The position numbers were made by a program, and so were the translations under genes. From contig JANATG010000017.1 in assembly GCA_029449235.1 (NCBI GenBank), positions 512,001-576,000 of the forward strand: a stretch of 64,000 bases of DNA. The letters are read 5' to 3'. Position 1 is the first letter of the stretch; the number at the start of each line of letters is the position of its first letter. Positions 21,618-31,235 of the stretch are shown piece by piece. The notes below the pieces were generated by a model. That model had not been told where the DNA came from and did not search any database. It saw only the letters and a list, made by a program, of their open reading frames with translations. Source of the DNA: Linnemannia schmuckeri (lineage: Eukaryota; Mortierellomycota; Mortierellomycetes; Mortierellales; Mortierellaceae).

Positions 21618-23239
21618 TAATGTTGAGTACGGGGGGAGCGACGCTTGTCAGTATTCTTGGGTGAGGTTCCCAATGCTTGAGATACCACCTTCTTCATCGA
21701 AGTGAGCAAGCCATTTTGGGAGGAGTGAGGTGAAACGTCATAGACTTGGGAAAGGGTAGGAGAAGATGTGTAAACGGATGAGTGGTCGTCGGGATACTCG
21801 CTGTTAGGATTTTTTCTAGAATGAACGGAATGGGCTCTTCTACCCTTCAGCGATTTAGTTGATCGAGTCGATCTTATAGAAAAGGCCGAACGAGCCGAAC
21901 GGACTGACTGCGCCGAAGAGGTGGACATTTCGTCAACCTGTCGTTTATTGGGCTTATTTGGTGTCCGTGCACTGGCGACGTCGACATCGAGAGCGGCAAT
22001 CGCAGCAGCCTGTGAGGCTGTGACAGGTGGCAACTCCTCATTCGTGGAAGAGGGAGGCGAGGGGGTTGAATGGGATGGGGCAGTTGGAGTTGGTGTGAAT
22101 TTTAAGTTTGTGATCTCAGGGGTAAAGTTAAAAGATGGTGTGGGGACCTGGTCAACGTCCATACCAGAGGGAGTGTTTGGGACAGGGGATGAAGGAATAG
22201 TCTCCGGGACAACTTCAGAGTCCTCAGATGACAGGGAAGTTGCCTCGGGAGCAGTACTCTGAGGAGAAGAAGATGAAGGAGGAAGGGGAACAGAAGGGTT
22301 GGAAGAGGAAGAAGATTTGTCAGCCGAAAGGTCTCTCACAGGCTCCTTACCTTTGCTGGCCTTGTTATCTCTTTCAGAGAACCTACTACATTGATATGTG
22401 ATGTGGCCTGCTGCCTTGCACTTGTAGCAGATCAAAGATAGTCTGCTGGGGCAGCGGTTGAGGATGTGACCGTCCTGTCTGCAATAGTTACAGAAGGGGG
22501 AACTGCCCGTCCATTGAATCCTGACCGGTGCCTTCTGGTGGTGAGGGATCATAAGCGTGCGCTCCATCGAGACATCTTCAGGGGTGTAGACGCCCTTAAC
22601 GTAGACATAAAATAGGTGGGTGGGTGCAAAAATCGCCTTTGAAGAAGGAAAGGTAGGGATCTCAATCCTGATAACCTTGCCCATCTTCTTCTTGGTCTGG
22701 ATAAAGTCGATCACTCTTTGATAGAGTAGGTCGCCCGTATCTTGAGAGGACTGGAACTGATAGTTGGAAAATATGAGTTTGGTGATGATATAGTCCATGT
22801 TGGATGAAAGAGGGTGGTGGGGGATGCCTTTGAAGGTGATGGGCTTTGTGGAGAGGGTGGCGGCATCCAGGCGCTCATGGTAGACCACCTCAATTCGTCG
22901 CTGTTTGTCGGGGCAATTGAAGGCGTTGATGCTGATGATGGGCATGGTAAGCTTGGAAGCTTCAATAAGCGTCTTGTGGGATGTGAATACCGCATCTAGA
23001 AAGTCCCCAACGGGAGTGGTGCTGGGAGCCATGTACGCAATCGCCTTCGGGTTGACGAGTTCCACGCGGGCACCCTTGTGTTGGGGGGCAATCTTGGCAA
23101 GGTGACCGTCAGTGGGATCGTTGAACACCGAGATGAGTTTAGGAGAGGTAATGCTGTTGGTGTTGGCAGCCTTAGAGGCATAGGAGGGAGGCGGGGGAGT
23201 GGGTGGGTCCCCCTCTTGGGGACGGCGCGATTCTGTCAT
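21617..23239 (-). CDS. LINE ORF1: CCHC zinc-knuckle nucleic-acid-binding protein (540 aa)
   Basis: RNA-binding partner of ORF2 in the transposition particle. Two CX2CX4HX4C knuckles lie near residues 250-285 (CNYCRQDGHILNRC and CYKCKAAGHITYQC). Before them is a folded region rich in beta-strand-like segments; after them a long Ser/Pro/Thr-rich tail with basic RSxRS repeats. The start at 23239 gives MTESRRPQEGD; the frame stays open upstream into the flank but that part is outside the element. Stop is TAA in TAATG. Confidence 0.93.
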   Translation of the reverse strand: MTESRRPQEGDPPTPPPPSYASKAANTNSITSPKLISVFNDPTDGHLAKIAPQHKGARVELVNPKAIAYMAPSTTPVGDFLDAVFTSHKTLIEASKLTMPIISINAFNCPDKQRRIEVVYHERLDAATLSTKPITFKGIPHHPLSSNMDYIITKLIFSNYQFQSSQDTGDLLYQRVIDFIQTKKKMGKVIRIEIPTFPSSKAIFAPTHLFYVYVKGVYTPEDVSMERTLMIPHHQKAPVRIQWTGSSPFCNYCRQDGHILNRCPSRLSLICYKCKAAGHITYQCSRFSERDNKASKGKEPVRDLSADKSSSSSNPSVPLPPSSSSPQSTAPEATSLSSEDSEVVPETIPSSPVPNTPSGMDVDQVPTPSFNFTPEITNLKFTPTPTAPSHSTPSPPSSTNEELPPVTASQAAAIAALDVDVASARTPNKPNKRQVDEMSTSSAQSVRSARSAFSIRSTRSTKSLKGRRAHSVHSRKNPNSEYPDDHSSVYTSSPTLSQVYDVSPHSSQNGLLTSMKKVVSQALGTSPKNTDKRRSPRTQH

Positions 23240-23262
23240 GGGAATGAAGGTGCGATGGAAGT

Positions 23263-23275
23263 GTGATGGCAACAG
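23263..23275 (+). repeat. LINE target-site duplication, 5' side
   Basis: GTGATGGCAACAG, identical to 17754-17766. Confidence 0.9.
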
Positions 23276-23307
23276 AAACTTGGTGGCATTGATCTCTCTC
23301 ATGACAA

Positions 23308-23315
23308 TGACGTCA
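23308..23315. promoter_or_regulatory. CRE-like palindrome TGACGTCA
   Basis: Perfect ATF/CREB-type bZIP site 78 bp upstream of the LRR start codon and next to the hairpin. Function is inference. Confidence 0.4.
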
Positions 23316-23326
23316 CATAATGATGT

Positions 23327-23372
23327 GAAGAATGAGTTCCTTGAGTGCTGCCACTCAAGGAACTCATTCTTC
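23327..23372. repeat. Perfect 21-bp inverted repeat (hairpin)
   Basis: Arms 23327-23347 and 23352-23372 are exact reverse complements around a CTGC loop; one more A:T pair extends it on the outside. It ends 13 nt before the LRR ATG and contains an upstream in-frame ATG (23332). Confidence 0.95.
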
Positions 23373-23385
23373 ATACTCTGCTCAC

Positions 23386-25362
23386 ATGGCGACAGGAACA
23401 CAGATACTACACCTCTCAGACCCTCCATCCCTCATCGTCCATCACGATGACGCCCTTTCGATGGATCAGAACCCTCCCGGCGAGGCCATATACCTCGCTA
23501 ACCTCTGTCGCCCGGCACTCAATGACCTCGCCCTTCACCTCTCTTGGTTCAATGCATCACAATGCTACACTACTGAAGAGATCCTCGCCCTGCCTCTGAC
23601 GCAGTTCCGCATCCCGGACGTACTGCACGACCTACCCAGTCGCCGGTCCGCCCGCCATGCACTCGCCAAGGCTGTCGCTACACTGCTGCACCCCGTGCAT
23701 GAGGGCTCGCTTACGGCTGTTATTCGATATAACGCCGACCGTGTGCGTTTACGCGCCTGGGTCGTGCTGCAGCGCAAATACGATCTGCTGCAGGCCACTC
23801 GGCGTAACGGACATGGCATCCCGGTGTGGTCCGCCCGGATCATGTCCCAGGGACCTTGGGACCCGGAGAAAAAGCCCATCTCCCTAGGCGGTGTGCGGGC
23901 AATCCCCATGCCGGTGCGAGTCGCAGAGGAGGAGCATCTGGCACCGTTCTTTGCTCACTTGAGCCGGAGCGGCACGCATCTCTTGGACAAGGACGACGAG
24001 GACGCAGTGGAGCTCGATGGCGGTAAAGGAGAGCCGTATTACGGCGTCAAAGGCGCAGAGTTCCGCAAAGGTGTAGTATATGAGGACGGCCGGATGGACC
24101 TGTGCAAAATGGTCGTTGGCCCAGACCATATCTGGAAGCTGATGGACAGCCTGCGTCCTAATGAGTTTGTGCGGCACTTCCTACTGGGCAATAACATCAT
24201 CGGCCCATCCGGTGCCCAGGCCATTGCCAGCTTCATCCGCGAACTGCCCGATCGCATGGACACGTGGTACCTTGCCGGGAACTGCATAGATGGGTCTAGC
24301 TTTAAGATCCTCGTCGACGCCATGGTCGAGTCCCCCGCCATCACCAATGTTTGGATGAAGCGGAATCCTCTTGGTGCTAATGCTGTACCGGACATCTTCC
24401 GGCTTATCACTGAGACTGTGAACCTGCGGACGCTGGATCTCGATCAGACGGAGCTTGGTGACAAAGGTGTCGCGGACCTGTTTAACAGGCTGGCTGAATA
24501 TATTGGGCCCGAGGGCAGCAAGTTGCCGCTGCGTCACATCTACCTTAATGGCAGCGGCATCTCAACCAGTGCCGCAAAGGCCATAGGGAAATTCCTCGCG
24601 TCGCCGCACTGCGGCCTGACATCCATCTACATGTCGACCAACCCGCTCGGAAACCAGGGAGCAGAGGCTCTGGCTGCAGCACTGCCCAAGGCACCGTACC
24701 TGACCCGGCTGCTCTTACAATCGGTTGGGGTCAGCACTCAAGGTGCCGTAGCGCTCTGCACAGCCTTAGCTGGGCATCCAGGCATTCGCGTCCTGGACCT
24801 GGGCCAGGCGTACGCTACGCACGATCTTGGCCAGGCATACAATTACATCGAGGACGAGGCCATGCCCGCTGTGTTGACTCTTCTGCAGTTGACCCCCCAG
24901 CTAGAGTACTTCAACCTCGGCCATTGCGCCATCACGCCCCCGGGCCTCATCGCGCTCTCCGCTGCCGTCGTCGCGAGCCTGTCCCTGTTGTATTTCAACG
25001 CAGCCTCCGTGGTAGCAGACCCAACGCGCCAGACGGAGACCTTTGCGCTCTCGCGCGACATGCGCTCCCCAGGCCCTGCATCGCCGGCAAGGGCTGTTAT
25101 CGAGGCGGACAAGGCAGTCCGCGAGCACCTCAAGGCCAACATCTGGGCGCGGTACGGCCAGGAGATGTCGTACGTGCAGTTCATGGCGGAGGAGAAGCGC
25201 TGGCTGGTCAACGATCGCGATGTGCGCAAAATTGACAGTGTGTATCGCAATCGTGACGCGGGACTGGCGCGGCGGCAGCTGGTGACGCTGGTCAAAGACT
25301 GGGAGGAAGGGGATGATACGCTGGAGAGGGTTATGAATGCTCATGCTCCGTCAAGGGACTGA
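23386..25362 (+). CDS. Leucine-rich-repeat (RNI-like) protein, 658 aa
   Basis: Intronless. Residues 1-240 are a unique N-terminal part; residues about 245-530 hold ribonuclease-inhibitor-type LRRs, each of about 28-30 aa, with LxLxxNxIGxxGAxAIAxxI-like units (LLGNNIIGPSGAQAIASFI, YMSTNPLGNQGAEALAAAL, LDLDQTELGDKGVADLF). A short internal duplication (DLGQAY twice) lies near residue 485. The C-terminal 110 residues are charged and helical. Codons are clearly GC-rich against AT-rich flanks, which could mean strong codon selection or transfer. RNI-like LRRs bind proteins; no catalytic domain is visible. I use the ATG at 23386; an in-frame ATG at 23332 lies in the hairpin. Confidence 0.85.
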   Translation: MATGTQILHLSDPPSLIVHHDDALSMDQNPPGEAIYLANLCRPALNDLALHLSWFNASQCYTTEEILALPLTQFRIPDVLHDLPSRRSARHALAKAVATLLHPVHEGSLTAVIRYNADRVRLRAWVVLQRKYDLLQATRRNGHGIPVWSARIMSQGPWDPEKKPISLGGVRAIPMPVRVAEEEHLAPFFAHLSRSGTHLLDKDDEDAVELDGGKGEPYYGVKGAEFRKGVVYEDGRMDLCKMVVGPDHIWKLMDSLRPNEFVRHFLLGNNIIGPSGAQAIASFIRELPDRMDTWYLAGNCIDGSSFKILVDAMVESPAITNVWMKRNPLGANAVPDIFRLITETVNLRTLDLDQTELGDKGVADLFNRLAEYIGPEGSKLPLRHIYLNGSGISTSAAKAIGKFLASPHCGLTSIYMSTNPLGNQGAEALAAALPKAPYLTRLLLQSVGVSTQGAVALCTALAGHPGIRVLDLGQAYATHDLGQAYNYIEDEAMPAVLTLLQLTPQLEYFNLGHCAITPPGLIALSAAVVASLSLLYFNAASVVADPTRQTETFALSRDMRSPGPASPARAVIEADKAVREHLKANIWARYGQEMSYVQFMAEEKRWLVNDRDVRKIDSVYRNRDAGLARRQLVTLVKDWEEGDDTLERVMNAHAPSRD

Positions 25363-26378
25363 GCATGCACTTGCTTACTTTCTTTTGTTCTCTACTCCTC
25401 ATTGTTATTTGTTGTACAGTACAGTAGTGGCAGAAAATGTAACAATATTTTTACGTTTTCTATTTTTTAATTTTTTTATTGACCTTCGTTGTTCAAACAT
25501 ACCTTGCGCTACTATCATAAAAGAAAGCCCTACCACTCAAGAACACTCTAGAAAAATCTCATGGCTTCTTTCCTTTAAACTGTGGAGAAATGAAGTAGAA
25601 TGCTCAATCAGTCTATTGTTACATTTTCTACACTAGCCTTCAGACAGACATGGAACTAGTATCTGGTACGCTCTCCTTTTGCCTTCAACACAACCTGACA
25701 CAACATGGTATGGATGACATATATCACAGAAAAAATGGAGGGAATTCACTGTAAAAAATCAACTTGCTTAAGTAGTAAAAGTTACATGAAGTTTCTGCGT
25801 AATTTGACTTTTTTTTTCAATTTGGAATATAGCTTCTGCTAAATGACACGTCCAATTGATAATCTGAGGCATAACTTGGTAGAGCACTCCGAGTCAAATC
25901 TCCACTAAGGAGGGGTCGGTGGAACCAACCATCCAGACTCAATAGTACAAGATGTGCCAATATCATAGTAAAAATGTCAACTTTTTAACTCATTTTGCAA
26001 TTGTGCTTCTATCAATCTTATCTAAAATTTTCCTACTTCCCGTTTCCACTCGCTGAATGAGGCTCTGGGTTTGCGCGAGCTCACTTGAAAAAGTGCGCAG
26101 CTGAGAAAAAATTATTTCACTTGACGAAGTGCGAAGATCTTCAAGGCGGCGTCCTATACAATGATTTTTGCTCCTTTGGTAATCAATAGTACTGCGCAAA
26201 GGATGACTCACACTTCCTTGCGCAGCGGCATTAATACGGTGTTGACATACTGTTTTCTACTAGCCCTGTATTTATGTAGTTCTTTTATTTCTTACAAGTT
26301 AATGATAAAAGCAAGCTATTTTCCGTCTTGTTTTCAGTCTCATATTTATTTTTTCACTTGCATCCTATCACCATAAAA
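25363..26378. other. Intergenic region
   Basis: AT-rich, no supported gene. The start holds the 3' UTR of the LRR gene, the end the leader of the ICL/PEPM gene. Confidence 0.5.
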
Positions 26379-27155
26379 ATGAATTTTTCGTCGCAGAATT
26401 CTGTTGCAGCACACTTCCGCAGCCTACACAAACCCGGACAGCCCTTGATCCTCGGCAATGTCTATGATGCCAGCACCGCATCTATCGTCGCCTCGCTCCC
26501 TGTTACCAAGGCTATCGCCACTGCCAGTTTCGCCATCGCGGCTCTCGAGGGAGTACATGACGACGATCTAACTCAGGATCAAAACCTCGCAGCTATCAAG
26601 AAAATTGCGGCAGTGGTCTTGCCTAAAAATTTGCCATTGACGGTCGATCTGCAAGATGGATACGATGATATTCAGGAGACGATTCGCCAAGTCATTGCTC
26701 TTGGCGCTGTGGGATGCAATCTCGAGGATGTGAACAGCAAATCCCAGACACTCCGAACTCTGGAAGATGCGGTGCACCGAATCAAGCTTGCAATGGAGGC
26801 AGCGAGGGAGACCGGTGTACCAGACTTTACTATCAATGCGCGGACGGATATGTTGGGCCACGGTGGTTCGATCGAGGATGCGATTGAAAGAGGAAAGGCA
26901 TTTTTAGCTGCTGGCGCTAACACCGTGTTTGTATGGGGTGGACCAAGCGGTAGAGGAGTGACCAAAGACGAGGTCGTAAGACTTGTTGATGCTTTTGAGG
27001 GCCGTTTGAATGTCATTCTACGCTTTGGCGAAGGGTTCTTGTCAGTTGCAGAACTGAGAGAAATTGGTGTTGCCAGGATCAGCGTCGGGCCAGGTCTTTA
27101 TCGGGCTGCGATGACTGCCTTCAAGCATGCTGCTGAGGGCCTTCTTGGAGCATAA
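26379..27155 (+). CDS. Isocitrate lyase/phosphoenolpyruvate mutase family enzyme (258 aa)
   Basis: Single-exon TIM-barrel enzyme of the PEP mutase/ICL superfamily, which makes or breaks C-C or P-C bonds next to a 2-oxo acid using Mg2+. Markers: LILGNVYDAST (residues 20-31), the metal-binding VDLQDGYDD (about 88-96), GCNLEDV (about 112-118), NARTD (about 155) and a C-terminal RISVGPGLYRA. Length is usual for the small 255-aa subfamily. The KKCGH loop of true isocitrate lyases is absent, so the substrate is unknown. The start ATG in AAAAATGA follows an AT-rich leader; upstream in-frame codons (from 26328) look like leader sequence. Confidence 0.9.
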   Translation: MNFSSQNSVAAHFRSLHKPGQPLILGNVYDASTASIVASLPVTKAIATASFAIAALEGVHDDDLTQDQNLAAIKKIAAVVLPKNLPLTVDLQDGYDDIQETIRQVIALGAVGCNLEDVNSKSQTLRTLEDAVHRIKLAMEAARETGVPDFTINARTDMLGHGGSIEDAIERGKAFLAAGANTVFVWGGPSGRGVTKDEVVRLVDAFEGRLNVILRFGEGFLSVAELREIGVARISVGPGLYRAAMTAFKHAAEGLLGA

Positions 27156-27196
27156 TTTAGAGCTCTATTATGCTAAACATTATAGCCGTTCTTTAA

Positions 27197-27312
27197 AGTG
27201 CTCAAAAAAAGTGTGGCATTTTTGACTTTTTTTGAATTGACATTCACTATCTTAGCAATCAGCCCTGAGATCCCTGCAAGCAATTCTTATGCCTTCAGGG
27301 CATAAGAATGAC
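27197..27312 (-). pseudogene. Tc1/mariner 3' tail fragment
   Basis: Resembles the tail at 13280-13360: GACTTTTTTTGAATTgacATTC, then CAATCA and GAGATCCCTxCxAG. It ends in a small inverted repeat (ATTCTTATGCC...GGCATAAGAAT, 27284-27310). Confidence 0.45.
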
Positions 27313-27829
27313 GCTTCGTTTTGTTTCCCTTGCTGTCGTGCTTCCTTTCCATTCTTCTCTGGCAGTCGCCCCTTCTTCTTTTCTTCCCTTTTCCTTCTCG
27401 CTCTCACGCCCCTTTCTGTTCTTTCTAATCCTCTCTCTTTATCCCCTTGCACGTCGTTCTTTCAGTCCCGTTTCCGCTTTGACCTTACTTTTTCCTTGCC
27501 TCACACCTTTCTTTTTCTCACTCCATCATTCCCTTCTTGTCAGGGTTCCACTCTGATATTATTATCGCTTGACATCAGATCAAAGGTCCTGGGATCGAAC
27601 CCCACCTTGACCTTCGGTTTTTGAGGTCTTTCCTTACTGACCAAATAATCATAGACACTCCTAGAAAATCGTTCTAACATCTATCACACACTTATCTTTT
27701 CGTCTGTTTTGCAAGCTCTCGAACTCCCAGTTTTTAAGAGTGAGGTCGGACTTGATCTCTATTTCTACAAAATTTGATGACTGATCCCGTTTTTTTTTCT
27801 TCGCGATAAAAGAAATTGAAATGATTTTG

Positions 27830-27960
27830 TTCCAGTTTAGTTCTTAATATAATAGACTACATCCACAAGTTCTATGAGTCGATACCCAGTCGCGTTCAGG
27901 CAGTATTGAAGGCCAAAGGCGGTAACACCAAGTACAAATTGGGCAGTGAAACAATCCATA
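27830..27960 (+). pseudogene. Tc1/mariner C-terminal fragment
   Basis: Encodes KFYESIPSRVQAVLKAKGG followed by NTKY, the usual last block of Tc1 transposases (LYxSMPRRxxAVIxAKGGxTKY). Only this end survives; upstream is unrelated. Confidence 0.75.
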
Positions 27961-28289
27961 TAATGGTGTGGACAAATAAAAATGCATATTTCTTTACAAT
28001 ACCAAAAGGTAATACAATGCATATGTTTTTACTCAATAGCCAGAGAGCGTACGCGTTTCTCTCAACTAGAACTCGCTGTCTTTTACCATAGCAAAGTGTC
28101 GAGTAACAATGAAAAATAATAAAATATTGAAAACCTTGTGAGGAATGTTGCATAATGAGTAACTGAACATTACCCACATGCAGTGGACGAAGATAAGTTC
28201 CAACATTTGGATGCAATTTTCAGAGGTTCCGGATATATGACGCAGGATACGTTCTCAATGTGGCTTTATGCGTCCGACGATGAAACGTA

Positions 28290-28917
28290 ACACCAGGTGA
28301 CATATTGCATTACTGATTGATAGTGCACCGCATCATGGCCGCTGTAAAAATATTGGCTTAACCAACATTACAATTTTCCACCTACCACCAAAAACCACGT
28401 CGTTTACCCAACCATTGGAGGCAGGCGCAATTCGATCGTTCAAAGTGCAGTACAGACGACCTATGCTCGAAATTTCAGCGCGCTATATAGAGCGAGATGA
28501 CAAAATTCCTAATGGGTTGCTCTGGCCATGTCTCTTCAACGCTTGGAATATGGTTGCTGTCGACTGTATCCGAAATGGTTTGTGCTAAGATTCCGATCAT
28601 GTCTGAGAGCCACAAGCAAACTCTGTTGAGTCTTTGTGTCGAAACAATGGCTATCACGTCGAACGTCTCAAGAAGGAGCTCATAACGAAGTACGGAAGAA
28701 CCAGAATCTCATTTCCAAGCAGAACGACTTTTCTGTCCTTAACTATATTGGAATGAGCGAAAGCGAAGGTCTTTCAGCGTCGGTTATGGCAGCCGTCGAA
28801 AAATTCCAGACGGTGACCGAGAAGAAAACTAAGCTGCGGTTGGTCGAGGACCGCAAAATGTACACCAACAATAATCTCACCGTCTTTGACACGTTTTCGC
28901 TGGAGCAATTGGGTTAG
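28290..28917 (+). pseudogene. pogo/Tigger transposase 3' half
   Basis: A long frame starting near 28299 contains LLIDSAPHHGRC (second catalytic Asp), NITIFHLPPKTTSFTQPLEAG and IRSFKVQYRR, the hallmark of pogo/CENP-B-like DDE domains, then FNAWN...VDCIRNGL. Stops appear from 28585 on; the 28636-28917 part is a frame-shifted tail. The N-terminal half is missing. It could be the lost 3' part of the same family as 17125-17660. Confidence 0.8.
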
Positions 28918-29087
28918 ACATTGATAGAGTGCAAAAGGATGACACATATTAAGCACCGAAAAAAACTCTGTCTTTTTAAAGGGGAAGTTGTTGGAGTAAC
29001 TGCAATATGGATCCTTATGGTCATCATGTCGTACGAATTTGGACATGCTAGTTCCTTGTCGTCCAATACCTAGTTGTCGGATTGTAC

Positions 29088-31072
29088 TTAGTGGTTGTTG
29101 TATCGCTTGAAGACCCGCACGAAAAGGCCTCCCTGGATGGGTGTGGTCAGTGCCGCCATCGGGACTGGAGTCGGATGACCGGGCTTGAGTTCAAACTGAA
29201 AGTTTTGCAAGATGTAAATAATGGTGACCATGGCCTCAAGCGTGGCAAATTGTTGGCCCAAACAGATACGGGGCCCACCATTGAAGCTGTTAAACTTGAA
29301 GGCGTTCTCGGGCTTGAACTTGCCAAAGGGACTCTTACTATGGTTGTCGTGTTGCAGCCAACGATCCGGGTAAAACTCGGCTGCATTGGGACCCCAGACA
29401 TCCGTCTCGCGACCTATGCAATACGAGCTGAAGCCAACCACATCGCCGGCGTCGATTCGGGTACCATTGGGCAGTACATCGGGACCCAGGGCGAAAACAC
29501 CACTGACGGAGACGGGTGGGAACAGGCGCAGGGTTTCGTAAAAGACGGCCTTTACATAAGGCATGTCACGGGAAATGATGTCGTAGGTGTACTCGTCCGA
29601 GCCGTTGGGAAAGACGACATCAATCTCTTCGCGCATCTTTGCCTCGATGTCTGGGTGCTTCATCAGGTGGTAGAACATCCAGGCCAAGGCTTGCGAAGTT
29701 GTGTCTCGCCCAGCTAATGTTATATTATACGAAGAGGGAGGAGGGGGAATGTGAGCGAAGGAAACTCCTTTTGGATTCGGTTCAATTCTGATTCTATAAT
29801 GGGTGCGTAGGTTCACCAGTCCTTTTGGCACACCTACCAATCAGAAAGTTCAAAAAGACATCGCGCAGCTGCTCGTCAGTCAGCCCGGAACCATCTTCAT
29901 ACTATCATCAAAAAAAGAAGAGAAAATACGAAAGTTGCATTAGCAATGAAACCAAAATTGAGAGGGAGAGTGTATGCACTGGACAAAGAGAAGGGGAGAC
30001 TCTTCGTTTACTTACCTCATAGTCGACAAAATAGTCCAGCAGATCCTTGCGTCGGTTCTCCTTCTGCTCGGGCGTCTCGTTTCGGCGATTAGTGATAGCC
30101 GTGTAGGCATAGCGGTTCAATGTTTCGACCGAACGACGGACCCGACGACGCACCGGAAATATTAGCCACTCAGATAAACGCCAGAACGGATCAACTCCAC
30201 GAAGTTCGATCCGACGGGTCATGTAGTCAAAGGCCAAACCAAATTCATTGCCGCCCTCTTCCGACATGGCATTGAACTCGATGCCGACAGCGATGCGACC
30301 AAAAGCATCCAAGGTCATTTTGGCAAGCTCTTGTTGAAGGTCAAAGTAGTAAAGCTGACCGTCAGGTGTGATGCGGGATTCGTATTTGGCGAAATTGTCA
30401 CCGAGCTCGTGGGCGCATTCTTTGAAGGCATGCTGGACGAGGTCGCGGAAAAGACGTGTGCTAAAGAGGTTGGAGGCCGTTTTGCGTTGCAAGCGCCATT
30501 CAGCACCATCGCTATGGATTTTGAACAAGACAATGGGTGAACATAAAATGAGTCGTTGGACATTAAAGGAAAGGAGGGGGTCCATCTATCAGCATGTTGA
30601 CATACAGAACCACATACCTGACAAAGATGCCATGACCAAAAACATCGGTCGACATACCGGTGGGGTCGCTTTTGCTGTAGTTGTCAAAGTTTGTCTTTTG
30701 AACATACTCGACGAGTTCAGGCGAGTTGATCTGGATCGTGCGACCGACACTAGGTAAGGTAAACGTGTAGACCTTGCCATGTTTCTTGAGTTGATCCATA
30801 AAGAAGTCCAACGCATTGTCCCTGTACCGCAAGATCTGGAAAAGATTGCCCACTAGAGGCCATCCGCGGTCCCCTGGCACGTCCTTGCGAGCGCGAGTGC
30901 CAATGGCCCGGTCTGGATACTTGAGCATGGCGCCAATCAAGAGGAAACAAGCGGCCGCAAGCGTCAATTCGAAGCGAGACTGTGTTCGCGCATAGGCGAG
31001 GCAGTGCTCGATCGCCTTGCGGAAGGTGATCCATGAAGAGGAGTGGGCTAGTGTCGATAGTATGGCAGACAT
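29088..31072 (-). CDS. Cytochrome P450 monooxygenase (CYP52-like), 546 aa
   Basis: Haem-thiolate monooxygenase of the endoplasmic reticulum. Four exons: 30618-31072, 30016-30511, 29838-29901, 29088-29713; introns of 106, 114 and 124 nt, all GT-AG (GTATGT, GTAAGT, GTAGGT donors). A membrane anchor lies at residues 33-48 (LTLAAACFLLIGAML). Motifs: I-helix AGRDTTSQ (across the last intron), K-helix ETLR, a PERF-like FYPDRW, and the haem loop FNGGPRICLGQQFA with its Cys ligand. The AGRDTTS and CLGQQFA forms resemble CYP52/CYP63 alkane or fatty-acid omega-hydroxylases, so a long-chain substrate is likely but not proved. Intact. Confidence 0.93.
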
Positions 31073-31227
31073 TTTGACCTGTGTTGTATATGAGTGTGCG
31101 GTGTGTATATGTGCGTGGGTGTTTTTTGCGAAAAACGAAAGAAGGATGGGTGTTGCGACCTGGGACAGTTTTGTTTCTGTTTAATTGTGTGGAGAAGGAT
31201 AGAGACGAAAGATGGATTGGCACACGT

Positions 31228-31235
31228 TTTATATA
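31228..31235 (-). promoter_or_regulatory. TATA box of the P450 gene
   Basis: TATATAAA on the minus strand, about 156 bp upstream of the ATG at 31072, in CACTATATAAAACG. Confidence 0.6.

Larger units (their letters stand above)
17767..23262 (-). mobile_element. Full-length LINE (APE-type non-LTR retrotransposon)
   Basis: A 5.5-kb element on the minus strand bounded by a perfect 13-bp target duplication. Its 3' end carries 28 A residues (T run 17767-17794). ORF1 and ORF2 are both intact and linked by TAATG. The 5' leader before ORF1 is only 23 nt, so the copy may be trimmed slightly or use an internal promoter. Intact frames and a perfect duplication point to a young insertion. It landed in the 5' flank of the pogo-like pseudogene. 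Confidence 0.95.

Noticed and set aside
23332..23385. Upstream start for the LRR protein
   Set aside because: It lies in the perfect hairpin and would add 18 residues with no conserved feature; the ATG at 23386 has a better context. Not fully excluded.
25875..25925. tRNA-like TTGGTAGAGCACTC string
   Set aside because: No GTTCRAN T-loop or closing stems follow within tRNA distance.
27585..27602. tRNA T-arm-like string (GGGATCGAACCCC, minus-strand GGGGTTCGATCCC)
   Set aside because: No matching acceptor, D-arm or anticodon stem could be folded around it on either strand; perhaps a tRNA-derived relic.
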